A DNA stretch of 64,000 nt from an uncultured Candidatus Saccharibacteria bacterium (GTDB lineage Bacteria; Patescibacteriota; Saccharimonadia; Saccharimonadales; Saccharimonadaceae). The notes below the pieces were generated by a model. That model was not told where the DNA came from. It was given only the letters and a program-made list of their open reading frames with translations, and searched no databases. The position numbers were made by a program, and so were the translations under genes. The stretch covers positions 62,001 through 126,000 of the forward strand of contig CALIJB010000005.1 of assembly GCA_938017675.1 (NCBI GenBank), in the 5' to 3' direction. Shown here piece after piece: positions 50,978-59,603 of the stretch (position 1 is the first letter of the stretch; each line of letters starts with the position of its first letter).

Positions 50978-52127
50978 TAGGCTTAGAAGGATTTTTGATA
51001 GTGACGAGCACGATTTACTTAAAATTAGTCCGCAAACACAGTCGTCCACTCCTGATGATAGATTGGCTGATGCATTTCTAGAGATCAACGACTTCTATGC
51101 TGAATATGGTCGTATCCCAGAAGTGAGTACCACTGACGTATATGAGCGCAAACTTGGTGTTCGGCTTCGTGCTTTAATTTTGGATGATGATAAAACTAAG
51201 ATACTAGAGGATCTAGATATCCATGAGTTATTAAAGCCAGTGCCAGCCCCCGAAACTCTAGATGAGATATTTGCTGGTGACAGGTTTGGTTTACTTAATG
51301 ACCAAACTGGTATATTAACTATGCGTAATGTTCCAGCTAGTATTAAGAAAGCTGAAAATATAGCGCGGGCACGTAAAAGCAGAGACTTCGCTAAATATGA
51401 GCAAGGGTTTAAGGATGTTCATTCTGGGTTAATGTCTGGTGAACTATTGCGTAGTAGTATCAACAGTGAATATCAGATATTACCAGGCAGATATTTTGTA
51501 TTTAATGGTCGGCTGGCGTATGTCGAAAGTCGTAATAACAACTTCAAGGTTAATGGCAAAGTTAACGCGCGCTTGCGTGTTATATATGAAAATGGCACAG
51601 AGTCTAATATTCTACTTCGTTCATTTGCACGAACGCTCTATCGAGCAAAAGAAGGTGCGAGAATCGTACCCGCTAATTATCAAACAGATTTGGAGTGGAG
51701 TGATGAGATGAACAATGACCAAGTGACTGGTTATATTTATATCCTAAGATCACTCAGTGAAGAACCTCAAGTGCAAAACCTACAAAACCTCTATAAAATA
51801 GGTTATACTACTGGCTCTGTCGAAAATCGGATAAAGAATGCGCAAAATGATCCAACCTATCTCAATGCGCCAGTAGAAACGGTCGCTAGATACAAGTGCC
51901 TCAATATGAATACTCAAAAATTAGAACACCTTATCCATCATTTCTTTGCCGAGGTAAGACTAAATATATCACTGAAATTACCAGATGGTACTAACTACAC
52001 ACCAAATGAGTGGTATATTGTACCGCTGGATGTGTTAGATAGAGTGATTGAATTGATTAGCAACGGCGAAATTGTCAACTACTATTACGACTCTGGTCTA
52101 CATGACATAGTACTCGATAAAGATTAA
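50970..52127 (+). CDS. GIY-YIG (T5orf172-type) nuclease of the methyltransferase island
   Basis: 385 residues. The N-terminal 70 residues include FYAEYGRIPE, like the end of the helicase. The C-terminal domain (about 250-370) is a GIY-YIG nuclease of the T5orf172/MUG113 type: GYIYIL, LYKIGYTTG, the catalytic Arg in VENRIKNAQ and the metal-binding Glu in KLEHLIHHFF. It probably supplies DNA cleavage for the methyltransferase-helicase pair. Tight overlap with the helicase gene supports joint expression. Confidence 0.85.
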   Translation: MSDRLRRIFDSDEHDLLKISPQTQSSTPDDRLADAFLEINDFYAEYGRIPEVSTTDVYERKLGVRLRALILDDDKTKILEDLDIHELLKPVPAPETLDEIFAGDRFGLLNDQTGILTMRNVPASIKKAENIARARKSRDFAKYEQGFKDVHSGLMSGELLRSSINSEYQILPGRYFVFNGRLAYVESRNNNFKVNGKVNARLRVIYENGTESNILLRSFARTLYRAKEGARIVPANYQTDLEWSDEMNNDQVTGYIYILRSLSEEPQVQNLQNLYKIGYTTGSVENRIKNAQNDPTYLNAPVETVARYKCLNMNTQKLEHLIHHFFAEVRLNISLKLPDGTNYTPNEWYIVPLDVLDRVIELISNGEIVNYYYDSGLHDIVLDKD

Positions 52128-52212
52128 AACGCCAAAGACTACACAAAATTTTCGATAATAGATACAATAGTTGTAGTAATTTCATCAGTTCAAAACGAAA
52201 GGTGGATGAAGA

Positions 52213-53250
52213 GTGAAAAAACGAACAGCAATTGATCTTTTTAGTGGGGCTGGTGGATTGACACAAGGCTTAAAGCAGGCTGGTTTTAATGTTATTGGTG
52301 CTATTGAAAGTGTGCCAACCTACGCCGAAAGTTATCAAATGAACCACCCAAGGGTTAATCTCAAGGTTAGTGATATTACAAAGGTGGATCCGATTAAATA
52401 TATGGAAGAGCTCGGCTTAACGAGTGGAGAATTAGATTTGCTAGCTGGCTGTCCGCCGTGTCAGGGCTACTCAACGATAGGTACTCGCAATAGAGGTCAA
52501 AGAAATGACCCGAGAAACGAGCTTATCTATGAGGTGTTTCGTTTTGCGGCAGCGCTTCAGCCAAAGACTATCATGATGGAGAATGTACCAGCACTCAATA
52601 AGGATGTTCGATTAAAAAGACTAATTGAAGAGCTTGAAAATATTGGTTATCACGTCGACCATAAGGTATTAAAGATGTCTAACTATGGAGTCCCCCAGGG
52701 TCGTAGGCGTATGATTATGCTAGCTTCTCGACTTGATAATATAGAAGTTGTAAAGCAAGAAATTGACGAAGATAAAGTAGTAACTGTTCGTGACGCTATA
52801 TCACTTCTGCCAATTGCTGGGTTGAGTAATGATCCACTGCATGATGCCTTGAGTAATCCTACTGAAAAAGTGAAAAGACTTATTACTATGATTCCAAAAG
52901 ACGGCGGTAGTCGTACCGATCTCAGTGAAGAATATCAACTTGAATGCCATAAACGAACGAATGGATTTAAGGATGTCTATGGTCGTATGGCGTGGGATAA
53001 GCCTGCACCGACTATTACGGGAGGATGTAATAACCCGTCAAAGGGTCGATTTTTACATCCAGAGGAAGATCGTGTTATTACACTTCGAGAGGCAGCGCTT
53101 TTGCAGACATTCCCTGTTAATTATAAGTTTTCGTTCAGATCGGGCAAAGCTGGTGTTGCTACGATGATTGGAAATGCTTTGCCGCCAGCATTTATTGAGT
53201 TTCATGCACGTAATATAATAGAGCATCTCAATACAACTTGTTTGTGCTAA
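52213..53250 (+). CDS. cytosine-5 DNA methyltransferase
   Basis: 345 residues from a GTG start. All core C5 motifs are present: IDLFSGAGG (I), the catalytic GCPPCQGYS (IV, about 81), ENVPAL (VI), QGRRR (VIII) and a final ATMIGNALPP (X). The target-recognition region between VIII and IX is short (about 80 residues). It lies 85 bases after the GIY-YIG gene on the same strand, with a possible TACAAT box of its own. It could protect a second site for the same restriction machinery, or be an orphan or an anti-restriction methylase. Confidence 0.9.
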   Translation: MKKRTAIDLFSGAGGLTQGLKQAGFNVIGAIESVPTYAESYQMNHPRVNLKVSDITKVDPIKYMEELGLTSGELDLLAGCPPCQGYSTIGTRNRGQRNDPRNELIYEVFRFAAALQPKTIMMENVPALNKDVRLKRLIEELENIGYHVDHKVLKMSNYGVPQGRRRMIMLASRLDNIEVVKQEIDEDKVVTVRDAISLLPIAGLSNDPLHDALSNPTEKVKRLITMIPKDGGSRTDLSEEYQLECHKRTNGFKDVYGRMAWDKPAPTITGGCNNPSKGRFLHPEEDRVITLREAALLQTFPVNYKFSFRSGKAGVATMIGNALPPAFIEFHARNIIEHLNTTCLC

Positions 53251-53298
53251 CTTTTTATACTATTTAGTGTTCAATAAATTATCTCTAGAATAATTAAA

Positions 53299-53763
53299 TC
53301 ACGAGTCCCGTCGCAAAATATCCAGCACGCCAAACTTTCCAGTCAACACTGCTTGGTTGATGATGTGCAGCGTGAGGGTGGCGATGAGCTCTTTAGGCTT
53401 GGTGTCGCTTGGTAAATCCAGTGTTGTGTCCAGCGCGTACACGTAAAATTGATAGCGGTGCGTGCCGAATGGCGGTTGCGGCCCGTTCCAGCCAGGACGG
53501 TCCCAACTGGTAACGCCTTCGACGGCGCCCATGGGTAGTGATTCGCTAGAAATTTCAGCGGTTTTGCCCGGCAAATTCCAAACCGTCCAATGATAGAATC
53601 CATCACGCCCAGGCGCGTCAGGGTCGTGGCAGACGATCGCCAGGCTTTTGGCGTCTGCCGGCACGTCGCTGATCTCGAGCGGCGGGCGTTGATTACCGCC
53701 GAGCTTGGAGTAAATTTTTGGTATTTTAGCGTTTTCGGCGAACGCAGGGCTAGATATCTTCAT
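53299..53763 (-). CDS. PEBP-family protein (YbhB/YbcL-like)
   Basis: 154 residues. PEBP pattern: an AKSLAIVCHDPDAPG segment with the ligand-pocket DPDAP, then FYHWTVWNLPG, and a WNGPQPPFGTHRYQFYVYALD stretch that is close to the family signature GPxPP-GxHRY. The biochemical role of bacterial PEBP proteins is unclear; kinase or phosphatidylethanolamine binding has been proposed. A TAAAAT box exactly six bases before the ATG points to a leaderless mRNA. Convergent with the cytosine methyltransferase. Confidence 0.9.
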   Translation of the reverse strand: MKISSPAFAENAKIPKIYSKLGGNQRPPLEISDVPADAKSLAIVCHDPDAPGRDGFYHWTVWNLPGKTAEISSESLPMGAVEGVTSWDRPGWNGPQPPFGTHRYQFYVYALDTTLDLPSDTKPKELIATLTLHIINQAVLTGKFGVLDILRRDS

Positions 53764-53769
53764 AATTTA

Positions 53770-53775
53770 ATTTTA
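53770..53775 (-). promoter_or_regulatory. -10 box of leaderless promoter for the PEBP gene
   Basis: TAAAAT lies six bases before the ATG at 53763 on the minus strand. Confidence 0.45.
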
Positions 53776-53930
53776 TCATGCCAGTGTCGTCAGGTGTGAG
53801 ACGCGGTAAAATACGAAACCTTAAACACAGTAACTTGCTGAAGCAAAACAGTTTTCGATCGGATTTTATCAATAGCTGGTTTACCGAACAACCTCTGGAG
53901 AGCTACTGGGCTGTATGCTAAAATAAACAT

Positions 53931-54083
53931 GTGAGATATGCTTTTGTTTTCGTGAGTATAGTGGCGATTTGGCTGGCTATGCTGCTGTTGGTAAATACGA
54001 GCATTGATCCCTTATTTTTGTATATTTGCGTGTTAGTTTTGACGCTGGTGTTGTACTTCATTGGGTTCCGGAGGGCTAGGTAA
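53931..54083 (+). CDS. small two-helix membrane protein
   Basis: 50 residues from a GTG. Two hydrophobic segments (about 3-21 and 25-45) and a basic end (FRRAR) predict a hairpin of two membrane helices. A TAAAAT box (53919-53924) lies exactly six bases before the GTG, so this would be the leaderless first gene of the operon with the AarF-like kinase, whose GTG follows its stop codon directly. No family is recognised. Another small membrane protein closes the operon (55532-55720). Confidence 0.6.
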   Translation: MRYAFVFVSIVAIWLAMLLLVNTSIDPLFLYICVLVLTLVLYFIGFRRAR

Positions 54084-55535
54084 GTGCGCTTATTATTTGT
54101 GGTTCGGGCATTGTTTCGGGTGTGGCGAGCTTGGCGCAGCGATCAAATATGGCTCAAAGTTTTGTCAGACGAGTGTCAAAAATTAGGCGGCGTGTATGTA
54201 AAATTCCTCCAGCATTTGGCGTCAACTGAACTGATGGCTCAGGTGTATGCCGCTTCTGGATATCGGCTGGATGCTTTTGATGATGTGGTGGTTGAGCCGA
54301 TTGACGTTAGCGAGGTTTTGCAGCAAGAGTTGGGTAGCAAAGCCAGCCAAATAGTCGTTGATGGAGACCAGCCGTTTGCTACGGGTTCGTTCGCTCAGGT
54401 CTATCGTTGTCACATCGTTGACCGTCCAGGTAACCAGTATATTCTCAAGATCCTTCGCCCCAGCGTGGTGCGTTATTTGAGTTTTGACTTTGTGGCGCTG
54501 CGTTTTTGCTGTTGGGCGGGGCAGTTTATGCTAAAGAACGATATTTTTCCGTTGGTTGAGATTGCTGATGAGTTTATCAAAACCACCAAGCGCGAAACCG
54601 ATTATCAGCGCGAGCAAATTACAGCTCAGGCGATTCGTGAATATTTTGCCAAGCGTACCGACAACGTTGTCGTGCCAGAGACGCTGGCTGATTATTCAAC
54701 GCGGCGGATATTGGTTCAGGACTATATAGAGGGGTTGCCGCTAACCGAGGTGGTGGAACAGGCGCAAGCAGGAGGTGATACTTACCGGTTTGTCAAAGAT
54801 CAACTTGGTTCTGACATGCAGCAGCAATTAGTGACGGTCGGCAGTGAGTTTTTAATCGCAATTTTACAAGCAGATATCATTATGGCCGATCCGCATCCAG
54901 GTAATATTTATTTGCTGAGAGACAACAAAGTTGCGCTGATCGACTTTGGTTTGGCGGTGGCAGCGCCGCGGCATCGCGCCTCGTTTTATCATATGATTGT
55001 GCAGTATCGCGCGCTGTATGAAGATCGAGCTGACATGGGATTGTTGGCACTGGCGATGCTGGCGTTTTATGATCATACCTTGTACCAAGCGCTGGATGTG
55101 ATTGCCAAAGATCGCAGCTTGACTCGCACTATTTATGAATATGCGAACACACTGCTTCAATCGACAACCAGCACGTTCGCTGCCAATCGGCAAATAACCC
55201 AATTATTTCTCAATGAAATTAACGCTGGCAATCGGTTTGCTGTCAGGTTAGACAGCGTTGATATCATGTTGCAGCGCGGTTTGTACCATTATTTAGCAGC
55301 AGCTAGGTTAGCGTGCGGCGATGAATATCGAAGGACGCATTATTGGCGGATTGTCCATGACGCCCTGGAATTGGCCGAGGTTCATGCTAATATCTATGGA
55401 ATCAGCGAGGCGGTGCGCTCGTCGCCGATGAGTATTGAGCTGGCGCAAGAAATAGTGATGGATTGGATGAGTAAGGTTGCGGAGCGCGACAGAGCCGCCT
55501 ACGCCATGTTGTTACAAAAAGGAGAATTATCATGA
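54084..55535 (+). CDS. AarF/UbiB (ABC1) family atypical kinase
   Basis: 483 residues. The ATP loop is modified to an Ala/Ser-rich form, ATGSFAQVYR (about 96-105), and the ion-binding and catalytic parts are DPHPGN (about 270-275) and IDFGLA (about 288-293), as in the ABC1 family. The upstream KxGQ-type segment is altered (YVKFLQHLAS). UbiB-type kinases support ubiquinone or isoprenoid lipid metabolism; in a quinone-less bacterium the target is unknown. The neighbouring small membrane proteins (53931 and 55532) suggest that it acts at the membrane. Confidence 0.88.
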   Translation: MRLLFVVRALFRVWRAWRSDQIWLKVLSDECQKLGGVYVKFLQHLASTELMAQVYAASGYRLDAFDDVVVEPIDVSEVLQQELGSKASQIVVDGDQPFATGSFAQVYRCHIVDRPGNQYILKILRPSVVRYLSFDFVALRFCCWAGQFMLKNDIFPLVEIADEFIKTTKRETDYQREQITAQAIREYFAKRTDNVVVPETLADYSTRRILVQDYIEGLPLTEVVEQAQAGGDTYRFVKDQLGSDMQQQLVTVGSEFLIAILQADIIMADPHPGNIYLLRDNKVALIDFGLAVAAPRHRASFYHMIVQYRALYEDRADMGLLALAMLAFYDHTLYQALDVIAKDRSLTRTIYEYANTLLQSTTSTFAANRQITQLFLNEINAGNRFAVRLDSVDIMLQRGLYHYLAAARLACGDEYRRTHYWRIVHDALELAEVHANIYGISEAVRSSPMSIELAQEIVMDWMSKVAERDRAAYAMLLQKGELS

Positions 55536-55720
55536 AGCAATTACAACAATGGGTGATGCAAGTTCGCTATCCGTATGCCGCGGGAATCATCGCCGTGATG
55601 TGGATTGGCACGGCGATTTTTGCTTACCTGAAACCCGACGTTCCGCTTGAATTTTTGGTCGGAAGCCTTGCTGTCAGCACTATTATCATTGCGATCACTG
55701 GACTGTCGGAAGCCCGCTAA
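55532..55720 (+). CDS. small membrane protein
   Basis: 62 residues with two membrane helices (about 15-32 and 37-57). It overlaps the AarF-like gene by four bases after an AAAGGAG site, so it is co-expressed with it. No family is recognised. Confidence 0.7.
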   Translation: MKQLQQWVMQVRYPYAAGIIAVMWIGTAIFAYLKPDVPLEFLVGSLAVSTIIIAITGLSEAR

Positions 55721-55787
55721 ATTTTACAGTGAAATAAGCAATTTTTATACGCTTTACTAATGTACATCATTTACAATAAGAATCCGC

Positions 55788-56507
55788 ATGAAGCCTAAAA
55801 CCACTGCTCAAAAAATACTAGAATTTTACGACAGTCTGAAAAATGTTGACATAGATTTACCGGAAAAATATCGTCTAATCAATCCGTTTACTAACGACGA
55901 TCGGCAGCGAATAGCGCAAATAACGCATCGGTTTTATCGTCAGTACTATCATGATAATACGCGGCGATTTATGATTTTGGGCAGTTCGCCGGCACGGCGC
56001 GGGACAGCGCTTACTGGTGTGCCGTTCGAAGACGTTAATCATTTACAAAAAGATACCAGAATTTCTCTAGATGCTTTTGGAGCGAATAAACGCTCGTCAA
56101 GCTTCTTGTATGAAATGATGGAAGAATACGGCGGGCGCCAGAATTTTTATAAACAATTTTACATGAGTTTTGTGTGTCCGCTAGGTATTGAAAAGATAAA
56201 TTTGAAAGGTAATTGGGTAAATTGTAACTACTATGAAAATGCAGCTCTGAAAAAATGTCTACATCCTTTTATTGTAGATTCGCTGAGGCGCCAGATCGAT
56301 TTTAATATTGATACAACCGTTTGCTTTTGTATCGGCAGCGGTGAGAATTTTAAGTTTTTGACCAATATAAATAATGAGCATCATTTCTTTGATACTATCG
56401 TGTCGTTGGAGCATCCGCGGTTTATTATGCAGTATAATGCGGATCGTAAAGAAGAGTTTATCCAAAAGTATGTAAATATTTTCAGACAATATGGTATGGG
56501 GAAATGA
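55788..56507 (+). CDS. SMUG2-like DNA glycosylase (DUF4918 family)
   Basis: 239 residues. The uracil-DNA-glycosylase-like loop reads GSSPARRGTALTGVPFED (about 63-80), as in the SMUG2/DUF4918 family, and the late loop is LEHPRFIMQYN (about 207-217). Such enzymes flip out and remove uracil or oxidised pyrimidines from DNA. The central part contains CPLG and a NYYEN stretch typical of the family. It stands alone; the start has no strong ribosome site and no clear promoter was found. Confidence 0.82.
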   Translation: MKPKTTAQKILEFYDSLKNVDIDLPEKYRLINPFTNDDRQRIAQITHRFYRQYYHDNTRRFMILGSSPARRGTALTGVPFEDVNHLQKDTRISLDAFGANKRSSSFLYEMMEEYGGRQNFYKQFYMSFVCPLGIEKINLKGNWVNCNYYENAALKKCLHPFIVDSLRRQIDFNIDTTVCFCIGSGENFKFLTNINNEHHFFDTIVSLEHPRFIMQYNADRKEEFIQKYVNIFRQYGMGK

Positions 56508-56537
56508 TAGCGAACGACATTAATCCAATAATTGCGA

Positions 56538-56543
56538 TATAAT
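56538..56543 (+). promoter_or_regulatory. -10 box of leaderless promoter
   Basis: TATAAT lies six bases before the ATG at 56550 and excludes the upstream TTG start. Confidence 0.55.
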
Positions 56544-56549
56544 TTAATA

Positions 56550-57170
56550 ATGATCACCGACCAACTCCTCGCCAAATATTCCATCATTTCCGAGCAAGTT
56601 GATGCCAAAGAGCTCGGCGTCTTGCTGCGGGAGCTGGAAAAGGTGCTGCGAAGCGGCGCGACTGGTAACGTTGTGGAATTTGGCTGTTATGTCGGCACGA
56701 CTAGTTTGTTTATCCGACGGCTGCTGGACGCTTATGATTTTACTGGTGAATTTCATGTTTACGATTCGTTTATGGGCTTGCCGGAAAAAACCCAAGCCGA
56801 CGCCAGCGCTGCGGGTGAGCAGTTCAAGGCGGGCGAGCTGCTCGCGCCGCGCAAGACCTTCGTCCAGAATTTCAAAAAGGCTGGCTTGAAACTGCCGATT
56901 ATTCATAAAGGTTGGTTTGCTGATTTCACTCCTGAGGACGTGCCGGAAAGTATCATCTTTGCGTTTTTTGACGGCGATTTTTATGAGTCAATTGCTGATT
57001 CATTCCGCGTGTGTAATGGTAAGTTTCATGAAAAGGCGATCGTCATCGTTGATGACTATGCTAATGAAGCCTTGCCGGGTGCCGCGCGAGCGGTTGATAA
57101 GTGGCTGGCTAATAATCGGCAATACACTTCGAGAACCGAGTCTAGTCTGGTAATTATTCACATCCTTTAG
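56550..57170 (+). CDS. TylF/MycF-like O-methyltransferase
   Basis: 206 residues. SAM-binding motif VEFGCYVGTTSLF (about 42-54), the acidic VYDSFMGLPE (about 71-80), a metal-site FFDGDFYES (about 144-152) and VDDYANEALPGAARAVD (about 173-189) match the macrocin O-methyltransferase family. These enzymes methylate sugar hydroxyls in antibiotics and surface glycans. Here a cell-surface glycan or glycolipid is more likely, but nothing nearby confirms it. The leaderless promoter fixes the start at 56550. Confidence 0.85.
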   Translation: MITDQLLAKYSIISEQVDAKELGVLLRELEKVLRSGATGNVVEFGCYVGTTSLFIRRLLDAYDFTGEFHVYDSFMGLPEKTQADASAAGEQFKAGELLAPRKTFVQNFKKAGLKLPIIHKGWFADFTPEDVPESIIFAFFDGDFYESIADSFRVCNGKFHEKAIVIVDDYANEALPGAARAVDKWLANNRQYTSRTESSLVIIHIL

Positions 57171-57216
57171 TACTGTTTTTCTTAAAATAGCTTGACTTTT
57201 TATAGTACCTTGTATA

Positions 57217-57230
57217 ACATAGTACTATGT
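57217..57230 (+). promoter_or_regulatory. palindromic operator of the second PadR/ABC operon
   Basis: A perfect 14-bp palindrome, ACATAGTACTATGT, lies just behind a TTGACT box (57192-57197) and overlaps the end of a TATAAC box (57213-57218; spacing only 15). It is a likely site for the PadR protein encoded at 59256-59603. Confidence 0.65.
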
Positions 57231-57255
57231 ACAATAAAACTACGAGGAGCAAGGC

Positions 57256-58557
57256 ATGAGAAGAATAGATATTATCAAGCGGGCGGGGCGCAATCTCCGC
57301 CAATCGAAAGGTCGGACGATTTTGACGGCGCTGGCGATTTCGGTCGGGGCGTTTACGATTGGGCTGGCGTTGATGGCTGGCGAAGGTGGTCGGCTGTATA
57401 CCAACAGTATGGTCGATGCGGCTGGCGACAAAAAAGTGGTTATGGTTCGCAAAAAAATTGAATCGAACAATAAGGAAGAAAAATTACCAGAGTACGGCGC
57501 GTCGGAAAAAACAGAAAAAGAACAAGAGGAGAAGCAGGCAGCAGCTATGCGTAGTAAATATTCAATGAGCGATGCTGATCTGGCTAAATTGCTAAAGACT
57601 CCGCACGTACAAACGGTAACGCCGGCTTATTCAACTACTGGCGTGGCCTATGCGCAGAGTTCGGCAAACGGCAAAAAGTTTGCGTTGGATGTGGCGGTGA
57701 AAGCTGATAAAACGCGGGCAGAATTGGCGGCGGGTAAGCTGGATAATTTCATGCCAAAGCCGGGCGAAATTATCATCCCGGAGGCTTATGTCAAGCAACT
57801 GGGCTTCAAGGACGCGCAGTCGGCAATTGGTCAGACGATTACGCTGGGTTTGCGTAGTGCGGAGCAAGGCGGCGAGGTTGCCAAGGAGCTGCCGCTGAAA
57901 ATTACTGCGGTCGACAAAGAATCGGATACGATTTTGTACTATCAGCCGACGCTGCGAATATCGACAGCTGACGCTAAGGAAATCTACGAATTTAGCCACG
58001 ACAAAAGCCAGCCGAACGAGTATTCGACGGCGTTGGTGTCGGTTGATGATGAGAAAAATATCGATGCGGTGAAGGACGAAATTAGCAAAGACTACAGCGC
58101 CTATTCGATTCAGGATGTGCGCAAGACGCTGCTCACCATGGTCAACGCGGCGCAAGCGGCGCTGGCGGGATTCGGCGGCTTGGCACTGCTGGCGAGCGTA
58201 TTCGGTATTATCAATACCATGTATATTTCGGTGCTGGAGCGAACTAGCCAAATTGGCTTGATGAAAGCGCTCGGGATGCGCGGCCGCGATATCGGTAAGT
58301 TGTTTCGGTATGAGGCAGCATGGGTTGGTTTGCTGGGCGGCCTGATTGGCGTGGGCTTGGCGAGCTTGGTGACGCTGCTGAATCCAGTGATTGCCAGCGC
58401 GCTGAAGTTAAGCGCAGGGACGAATTTGCTGGTGATTAATCCGCTGCACATTGGTTTGCTGGTGATTGGTCTGGTGGCGATGGCGGTAATTTCTGGCTGG
58501 CTGCCGAGCCGCAAAGCAACAAAATTAGACCCGATTGAGGCGTTAAGGACGGAATAG
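57256..58557 (+). CDS. MacB/FtsX-like ABC permease
   Basis: 433 residues with one N-terminal membrane helix (about 22-42), a large extracytoplasmic domain (about 45-290) with a Glu/Lys-rich stretch at its start, and three C-terminal helices (about 295-425). This is the single-FtsX plan of MacB-type permeases (MacB_PCD plus FtsX). The GAGGAG site and the ATG at 57256 fit. It forms an operon with the ATPase (58568), PadR (59256) and PspC-domain gene (59600). Confidence 0.88.
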   Translation: MRRIDIIKRAGRNLRQSKGRTILTALAISVGAFTIGLALMAGEGGRLYTNSMVDAAGDKKVVMVRKKIESNNKEEKLPEYGASEKTEKEQEEKQAAAMRSKYSMSDADLAKLLKTPHVQTVTPAYSTTGVAYAQSSANGKKFALDVAVKADKTRAELAAGKLDNFMPKPGEIIIPEAYVKQLGFKDAQSAIGQTITLGLRSAEQGGEVAKELPLKITAVDKESDTILYYQPTLRISTADAKEIYEFSHDKSQPNEYSTALVSVDDEKNIDAVKDEISKDYSAYSIQDVRKTLLTMVNAAQAALAGFGGLALLASVFGIINTMYISVLERTSQIGLMKALGMRGRDIGKLFRYEAAWVGLLGGLIGVGLASLVTLLNPVIASALKLSAGTNLLVINPLHIGLLVIGLVAMAVISGWLPSRKATKLDPIEALRTE

Positions 58558-58567
58558 GAGAAATATC

Positions 58568-59266
58568 ATGATTGAACTAAAAAATGTGACGAAGATTTAC
58601 GGCAAAAAGAAAAATCAATTTACGGCGCTGAAAAACGTCAGCTTGAATATCCCGACGGGCGCGAGCGTGGCTATCCTCGGCAAATCCGGTTCTGGAAAAT
58701 CGACGCTGATGCACGCGATTTCCGGGCTAGATCGGCCACAGCATGGTCAGGTGATCATCGACGGGCAAGACATCTTGCAGCTGAAGCCGAAGCGTGTCGA
58801 TGAGTTTCGCGCCAAGAAAATCGGCTTTATCTTTCAGAGCTTTTTTGTCCAAGGCAATGAGAGCGTGGTTGACAACGTCAGCTTGCCACTGGAAATCGCG
58901 CGGCTGCCGCGCAAAAAGCGGGCGCACAAAATCAATGCGGCGCTTAAAGCGGTGGATTTGTACGATAAGCGCAAAAATCGTGCCAAAGATTTGTCGGGCG
59001 GGCAAAAGCAGCGCTTGGCGATTGCTCGGGCGATTGTCGGCGATCCGCAAATCATCTTTGCCGACGAGCCGACCGGCAACCTGGACAGCGAAACTGGCGC
59101 TAAGGTGGAAGGATTGCTATTTGATTATAATAAGCAAAAGGGTGTCACGCTGATTGTAGTGACACACGACGTCGACCTGGCGAAGAAATGCGATTATCAG
59201 ATCATAATTAAAGACGGGCGGGTTGAGAAATCGACCGTGCCAGAGGAGAAAAAGCATGGACGTTAG
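58568..59266 (+). CDS. MacB/LolD-type ABC ATPase
   Basis: 232 residues. GKSGSGKST (Walker A, about 38), LSGGQKQR (signature, about 143) and [13 protein letters not shown] (Walker B, about 162) are intact, and [11 protein letters not shown] closes the core. Together with the permease before it, it forms an exporter or mechanotransmission unit of unknown substrate. The padR gene begins inside its 3-prime end. Confidence 0.92.
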   Translation: MIELKNVTKIYGKKKNQFTALKNVSLNIPTGASVAILGKSGSGKSTLMHAISGLDRPQHGQVIIDGQDILQLKPKRVDEFRAKKIGFIFQSFFVQGNESVVDNVSLPLEIARLPRKKRAHKINAALKAVDLYDKRKNRAKDLSGGQKQRLAIARAIVGDPQIIFADEPTGNLDSETGAKVEGLLFDYNKQKGVTLIVVTHDVDLAKKCDYQIIIKDGRVEKSTVPEEKKHGR

Positions 59267-59603
59267 TGCTTACGCTGAAAGCTTGGCAATTCAGCTGCGC
59301 AAAGGTTTTTTGGTCTACTGTGTGCTGCTGGTTTGTGCCAAACAACCGCAATATACCGGCGACATTGTCAAGCAATTGAGCGAGTCGGAGCTGATGGTGG
59401 TTGAAGGAACGATTTACCCGCTACTCAGCCGCTTGCAAAAATACGGCTATTTGCAGCATGAATGGCAGGAAAGCGAGCAAGGTCCGCCGCGCAAATATTA
59501 TTCGCTAACTGACAATGGCAAGCAATTGGTGGATGAATTGAAAGATCGGATAAAACTGTTAAATAATTCGCTGAAAAATCTCGAGAAAGGAGCAAAGCGA
59601 TGA
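59256..59603 (+). CDS. PadR-family transcriptional regulator (short form)
   Basis: 115 residues from the ATG at 59256, behind a GAGGAG site. The winged-helix domain runs through GDIVKQLSESELMVVEGTIYPLLSRLQK and GPPRKYYSLT, and a short C-terminal helix follows. This short PadR form is common beside ABC and PspC/DUF1700 genes. It probably controls its own operon through the palindrome at 57217-57230. Four-base overlap with the next gene. Confidence 0.92.
   Translation: MDVSAYAESLAIQLRKGFLVYCVLLVCAKQPQYTGDIVKQLSESELMVVEGTIYPLLSRLQKYGYLQHEWQESEQGPPRKYYSLTDNGKQLVDELKDRIKLLNNSLKNLEKGAKR

Noticed and set aside
46320..53250. DISARM or BREX assignment of the methyltransferase-helicase island
   Set aside because: There is no DUF1998 (DrmB), PLD nuclease (DrmC), PglZ or BrxC-like gene; a GIY-YIG nuclease is present instead.
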